Assembly (NCBI RefSeq): GCF_002906855.1
Contig: NZ_MINI01000028.1
Location: 186,001-250,000 of the forward strand
DNA: 64,000 nucleotides
Direction: 5' to 3'
DNA from: Pseudomonas putida
GTDB lineage: Bacteria > Pseudomonadota > Gammaproteobacteria > Pseudomonadales > Pseudomonadaceae
A model generated the notes under the pieces. That model saw nothing but the letters and a program-made list of their open reading frames with translations. It did no database searches and was not told the DNA's origin. Position numbers and translations under genes: made by a program. This document shows positions 61,444 through 64,000 of the stretch, in pieces (positions within the stretch are counted from its first letter, which is position 1; every line of letters starts with the position of its first letter).

Positions 61444-62520
61444 ATGCTCAAGGTGCTTTGCCAAAGCTTGTGCCTGGGCCTGCCACTGGCAGCCTCCGCT
61501 CAGGCCGCCTCGGTGGTCTTTCTCAACCCAGGCCTGTCGGACGAGACGTTCTGGACCAGCTATTCGCGTTTCATGCAGGCCGCTGCAGATGAGCTGGGCA
61601 TGTCGCTGCGGGTGGAGTACAGCGAGCGCGATGCAGCGCTGGCGATGAGCCAGGCGCGGGCCATTCTCAAGGGGCCGCAGCGGCCGGACTACTTGGTGCT
61701 GGTCAATGAGCAATACGTCGCGCCGGAGATCATCCGCCTGTCACAGGGCACAGGGGTCAAGCTGTTCCTGGTCAACAACGGCCTCACCGCCACCCAAGCC
61801 AGAAGCATCCAGGCCCAGCCCGACCGTTACGGGCAGATACTCGGCACCTTGACTTCCAATGACGAGCAGGCAGGCTTTCGCATGTTGCACGAGATGGTCG
61901 CCTTGCTGCCGCGTGACAATGAGCCGATCGACCTGGTGGCCTTTGCCGGGGTCAAGACCACACCGGCTTCACAATTGCGAGAAGCGGGCATGCGCCGGGC
62001 ACTGGCCGACTTCCCCCAGGTGCGCCTGCGCCAGGTGGTGTACGGCGGCTGGAACCGTGAACGCGCCTACGAGCAGGCGCAGCAATTGCTGCAGCGCTAC
62101 CCGAAGACCCGGCTGGTGTGGGCGGCCAACGACCAGATGGCCCTCGGTGCGATGCAGGCGTTCGAGGAGGCCGGGCGCAAGCCTGGGCGCGATGCAGTGT
62201 TTGCCGCCGTCAACAGTTCAGCGCAAGCCTTGCGCGCCCGTATCGATGGGCGCCTGGGCGTGCTGATGGGCGGGCACACCACGCTGGGTGGCTGGGCCAT
62301 GGTGATGCTGCACGACGATGCCCAGGGCCTGGAGGTGAATCGCGACGGCAAGCGTGAGCACACGCTGCCGGTGCTGCAGTCGATCGACCCGGCCAAGGCG
62401 CGGCGATGGCTGAAGCTGCTGGAGCGGGACGACTACGGCGTCGATTTCCAGCATTACAGCGCCGAAGGGCGTCCGCCGAGCTACCAATACCCGTTTCTGA
62501 CGTCACCCGTCGACTATTGA
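61444..62520 (+). CDS. Orphan periplasmic sugar-binding-type ABC substrate-binding protein
   Basis: This 358-residue protein has a signal peptide (MLKVLCQSLCLGLPLAASAQA) and a type I periplasmic-binding fold: VVFLNPGLSDETFWTSYSRFMQAAADELGM, then LVWAANDQMALGAMQAFEEAGRKPG, similar to ribose/galactose-binding and LuxP-like proteins. No ABC permease, ATPase or chemoreceptor gene is adjacent, so it may feed a distant transporter or a sensor kinase or cyclase. The ATG at 61444 starts the signal peptide; an upstream in-frame start does not. It diverges from cysI. Confidence 0.87.
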   Translation: MLKVLCQSLCLGLPLAASAQAASVVFLNPGLSDETFWTSYSRFMQAAADELGMSLRVEYSERDAALAMSQARAILKGPQRPDYLVLVNEQYVAPEIIRLSQGTGVKLFLVNNGLTATQARSIQAQPDRYGQILGTLTSNDEQAGFRMLHEMVALLPRDNEPIDLVAFAGVKTTPASQLREAGMRRALADFPQVRLRQVVYGGWNRERAYEQAQQLLQRYPKTRLVWAANDQMALGAMQAFEEAGRKPGRDAVFAAVNSSAQALRARIDGRLGVLMGGHTTLGGWAMVMLHDDAQGLEVNRDGKREHTLPVLQSIDPAKARRWLKLLERDDYGVDFQHYSAEGRPPSYQYPFLTSPVDY

Positions 62521-62605
62521 AAGACCTTGATTGAGAGAAGGGCATTGCTCGTCTTAACTGCTGGTGGTGAAGTGCATTCCCATAACCACTACAAGAGGCA
62601 ATGCA

Positions 62606-62719
62606 ATGGGAAACTCTACCAAAGTCCGCAAAGCTGACAGCAGTGTCGATGCCTGGGCGATCCTCTGCCTGATCGTCCTGGTGGTGGTCACTGCCGTGTA
62701 TTGGGTCAGCCACCAGTGA
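62606..62719 (+). CDS. Very small single-helix membrane protein (37 residues)
   Basis: The frame encodes MGNSTKVRKADSSVDAW, then a hydrophobic helix (AILCLIVLVVVTAVYWV) and the end SHQ. GAGG is eight bases before the ATG, and a strong rho-independent terminator follows 30 bases after the stop, so it is a complete transcription unit. The basic N-terminus predicts an N-in orientation. Function unknown. Confidence 0.75.
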   Translation: MGNSTKVRKADSSVDAWAILCLIVLVVVTAVYWVSHQ

Positions 62720-62748
62720 CTTGAATCTCAAGATCGTGATGCCGCCAG

Positions 62749-62778
62749 AACGCCTGCGGGAGGGAACCCGCAGGCGTT
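62749..62778 (+). terminator. Rho-independent terminator after the 37-residue ORF
   Basis: Twelve-base arms (aacgcctgcggg / cccgcaggcgtt) with a six-base loop are followed by TTACTTTTT. Confidence 0.92.
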
Positions 62779-62796
62779 TTACTTTTTGTAGAGCGC

Positions 62797-63015
62797 TCAG
62801 TGGGCGGTGAGGTGCAGCGCCAGTTGTACCAGGCCGATCAGCACGGCGATGAACACCAAGGTGAACAGCGTGCCCATCACGATGAAGTGGCTGGCCTTGC
62901 CGTGGGTGAAGTCGCGGGCGCGGTTCTTGCCGCTCTGCACGCCGAAGGCGGCGGCGAGGATGCTGTGCAGCATCTGCCAGAAGGTTGGGGGTTTGCCCTG
63001 GCTGGAATCGTCCAT
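62797..63015 (-). CDS. DUF2970 membrane protein (72 residues)
   Basis: A polar N-terminal part (PTFWQMLHSILAAAFGVQSGKNRARDF, residues 10-36) is the DUF2970 signature. A single membrane helix follows (FIVMGTLFTLVFIAVLIGLVQLAL). AGGAG lies six bases before the ATG at 63015. A longer in-frame extension upstream reads through the REP pair and is rejected. Function unknown. Confidence 0.85.
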   Translation of the reverse strand: MDDSSQGKPPTFWQMLHSILAAAFGVQSGKNRARDFTHGKASHFIVMGTLFTLVFIAVLIGLVQLALHLTAH

Positions 63016-63080
63016 GGTGGCTCCTGAAGAAGCAGAGGCAATCAGGGACAGTGTAGGCAATGAGTGAGAGGTTGCTGTGC

Positions 63081-63161
63081 TGGCCTCTTCGCGGGGCAAG
63101 CCCGATCCTACAGGCGCATGCGTTACCTGTGGAGGAGCGGGCTTGTCCCGCGAAGAGGCCA
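63081..63161. repeat. REP pair (inverted)
   Basis: Left copy tggcctcttcgcggggcaag and right copy cttgtcccgcgaagaggcca flank about 30 bases including cctacagg and its complement. It lies nine bases after the metH stop. Confidence 0.9.
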
Positions 63162-63169
63162 ACGCGGTC

Positions 63170-64000
63170 TTAGCTGTCGTACCCGAGGTTAGGCGCCAAC
63201 CAGCGTTCGCTCACGCTGATGTCCTGCCCCTTGCGCACGCTGTAACGCTCGATCTGGTCCTTGTCGACCTTGCCCACCGCAAAGTACTGCGCCTGCGGGT
63301 GAGCGAAGTACCAGCCGCTGACCGCCGCTGCCGGGAACATCGCGAAGTGCTCGGTCAGGAACACACCGCTCGGCCCGGTTTCGCCGATGGCGGTGCCATC
63401 GAGCAGGCGGAACAGGGTTTCTTTCTCGGTGTGGTCCGGGCAAGCCGGGTAGCCCGGGGCAGGGCGGATGCCGCTGTACTGCTCCTTGATCAGTGCCTCG
63501 TTGTCCAGCTGCTCGTTGCGGGCATAGCCCCAGTGCTCTTTGCGCACCTGCTCGTGCAGCCACTCGGCACAGGCCTCGGCCAGGCGGTCGGCCAGGGCCT
63601 TGACCATGATCGAGCTGTAGTCGTCGCCCTTGTCCTGATAAGCCTTGGCCACTTCCTCGGCACCGATGCCGGCGGTGGTGATGAAACCGCCGACGTAGTC
63701 GGTGACGCCGCTGGCCTTCGGCGCGACGAAGTCGGCCAGGGACAGGTTCGGCTTGCCATCGGGCTTGATGGTCTGCTGGCGCAGGTGGTGCAGGGTGGCC
63801 AGGGCCTGGCCGTCCGCACCGTAGACTTCGATGTCGTCATCGGCGACCTGGTTGGCCGGCCAGAAGCCGAACACCGCACGGGCACTGATCAGTTTCTCGT
63901 CGATCAGCTTGTCGAGCATCTCGCAGGCATCCTTGTACAGCGCGGTGGCGGCCTCGCCAACCACTTCGTCGGTGAGGATGCGCGGGAACTTGCCGGCCAG
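63170..64000 (-). CDS. metH: Cobalamin-dependent methionine synthase MetH, C-terminal part (partial)
   Basis: The frame is open to the window edge, giving the last 276 residues. [21 protein letters not shown] and the later [23 protein letters not shown] with [24 protein letters not shown] belong to the AdoMet-binding activation domain of MetH, which supports reductive reactivation of the cobalamin. The [12 protein letters not shown] segment is the AdoMet site. The substrate and cobalamin domains lie outside the window. Confidence 0.96.
   Translation of the reverse strand: MAGKFPRILTDEVVGEAATALYKDACEMLDKLIDEKLISARAVFGFWPANQVADDDIEVYGADGQALATLHHLRQQTIKPDGKPNLSLADFVAPKASGVTDYVGGFITTAGIGAEEVAKAYQDKGDDYSSIMVKALADRLAEACAEWLHEQVRKEHWGYARNEQLDNEALIKEQYSGIRPAPGYPACPDHTEKETLFRLLDGTAIGETGPSGVFLTEHFAMFPAAAVSGWYFAHPQAQYFAVGKVDKDQIERYSVRKGQDISVSERWLAPNLGYDS

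Overview
The window looks like about 64 kb of chromosome from a fluorescent pseudomonad of the Pseudomonas putida group. The evidence is the high GC content, the gene order (nudC, topB, purB-hflD-mnmA-nudJ, two divergent isocitrate dehydrogenases, cspD/clpS-clpA, infA, bpt-aat, ftsK-lolA-rarA-crcB-serS-cysG, tusDCBE) and several copies of the paired REP hairpin typical of that group. No phage, insertion sequence, CRISPR array or replication origin was seen.

Layout. 0-3.6 kb: a dienoyl-CoA isomerase-like crotonase, nudC, a TauE/SafE permease and an alpha/beta hydrolase. 3.7-10.2 kb: a polyamine/agmatine cluster on two divergent arms. One arm holds an FAD oxidoreductase, an XRE-cupin regulator and a glutamine synthetase-like ligase. 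The other holds a LysR regulator, agmatine deiminase and a polyamine-binding protein. 10.3-17.9 kb: topB, an acetyltransferase, the ribosomal oxygenase roxA, then purB-hflD-mnmA-nudJ. 18-22 kb: monomeric and dimeric NADP isocitrate dehydrogenases in divergent orientation. 22-27 kb: a complete bacterial N-degron set (clpS, clpA, bpt, aat) with cspD and infA. 27-35 kb: ftsK, lolA, rarA, crcB, serS, cysG. 35-40.8 kb: a glutathionyl-hydroquinone reductase, ybiB, the TusDCB-TusE sulfur relay, an NCS2 purine permease and a BI-1/YccA protein.

40.8-50.5 kb is more variable: tRNA-Ser(UGA) with a strong promoter, a LysE exporter, a lipoprotein, small proteins, a LysR/deaminase/MFS catabolic locus whose MFS gene is frameshifted, a Nudix gene, and an AraC regulator with a fosmidomycin-resistance-type MFS exporter. 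50.5-59 kb: an MlaA-type lipoprotein, an OmpR/EnvZ-type two-component pair, a lipase-like hydrolase, a PagP-like barrel that seems to have lost its C-terminus, an aldo/keto reductase and a 522-residue protein of unknown function. 59-64 kb: sulfite reductase cysI with a DUF934 partner, an orphan periplasmic binding protein, a 37-residue membrane protein, a DUF2970 protein and the 3' part of metH.

Functional links: CysG makes siroheme for CysI. TusBCD-TusE feed sulfur to MnmA for tRNA U34 thiolation. Aat and Bpt create N-degrons that ClpS delivers to ClpA. I found no clearly novel multi-gene system. The most useful leads are the frameshifted transporter, the inverted-repeat operators of the two catabolic loci, a LexA-like box upstream of ftsK, the damaged barrel gene and several very small proteins.
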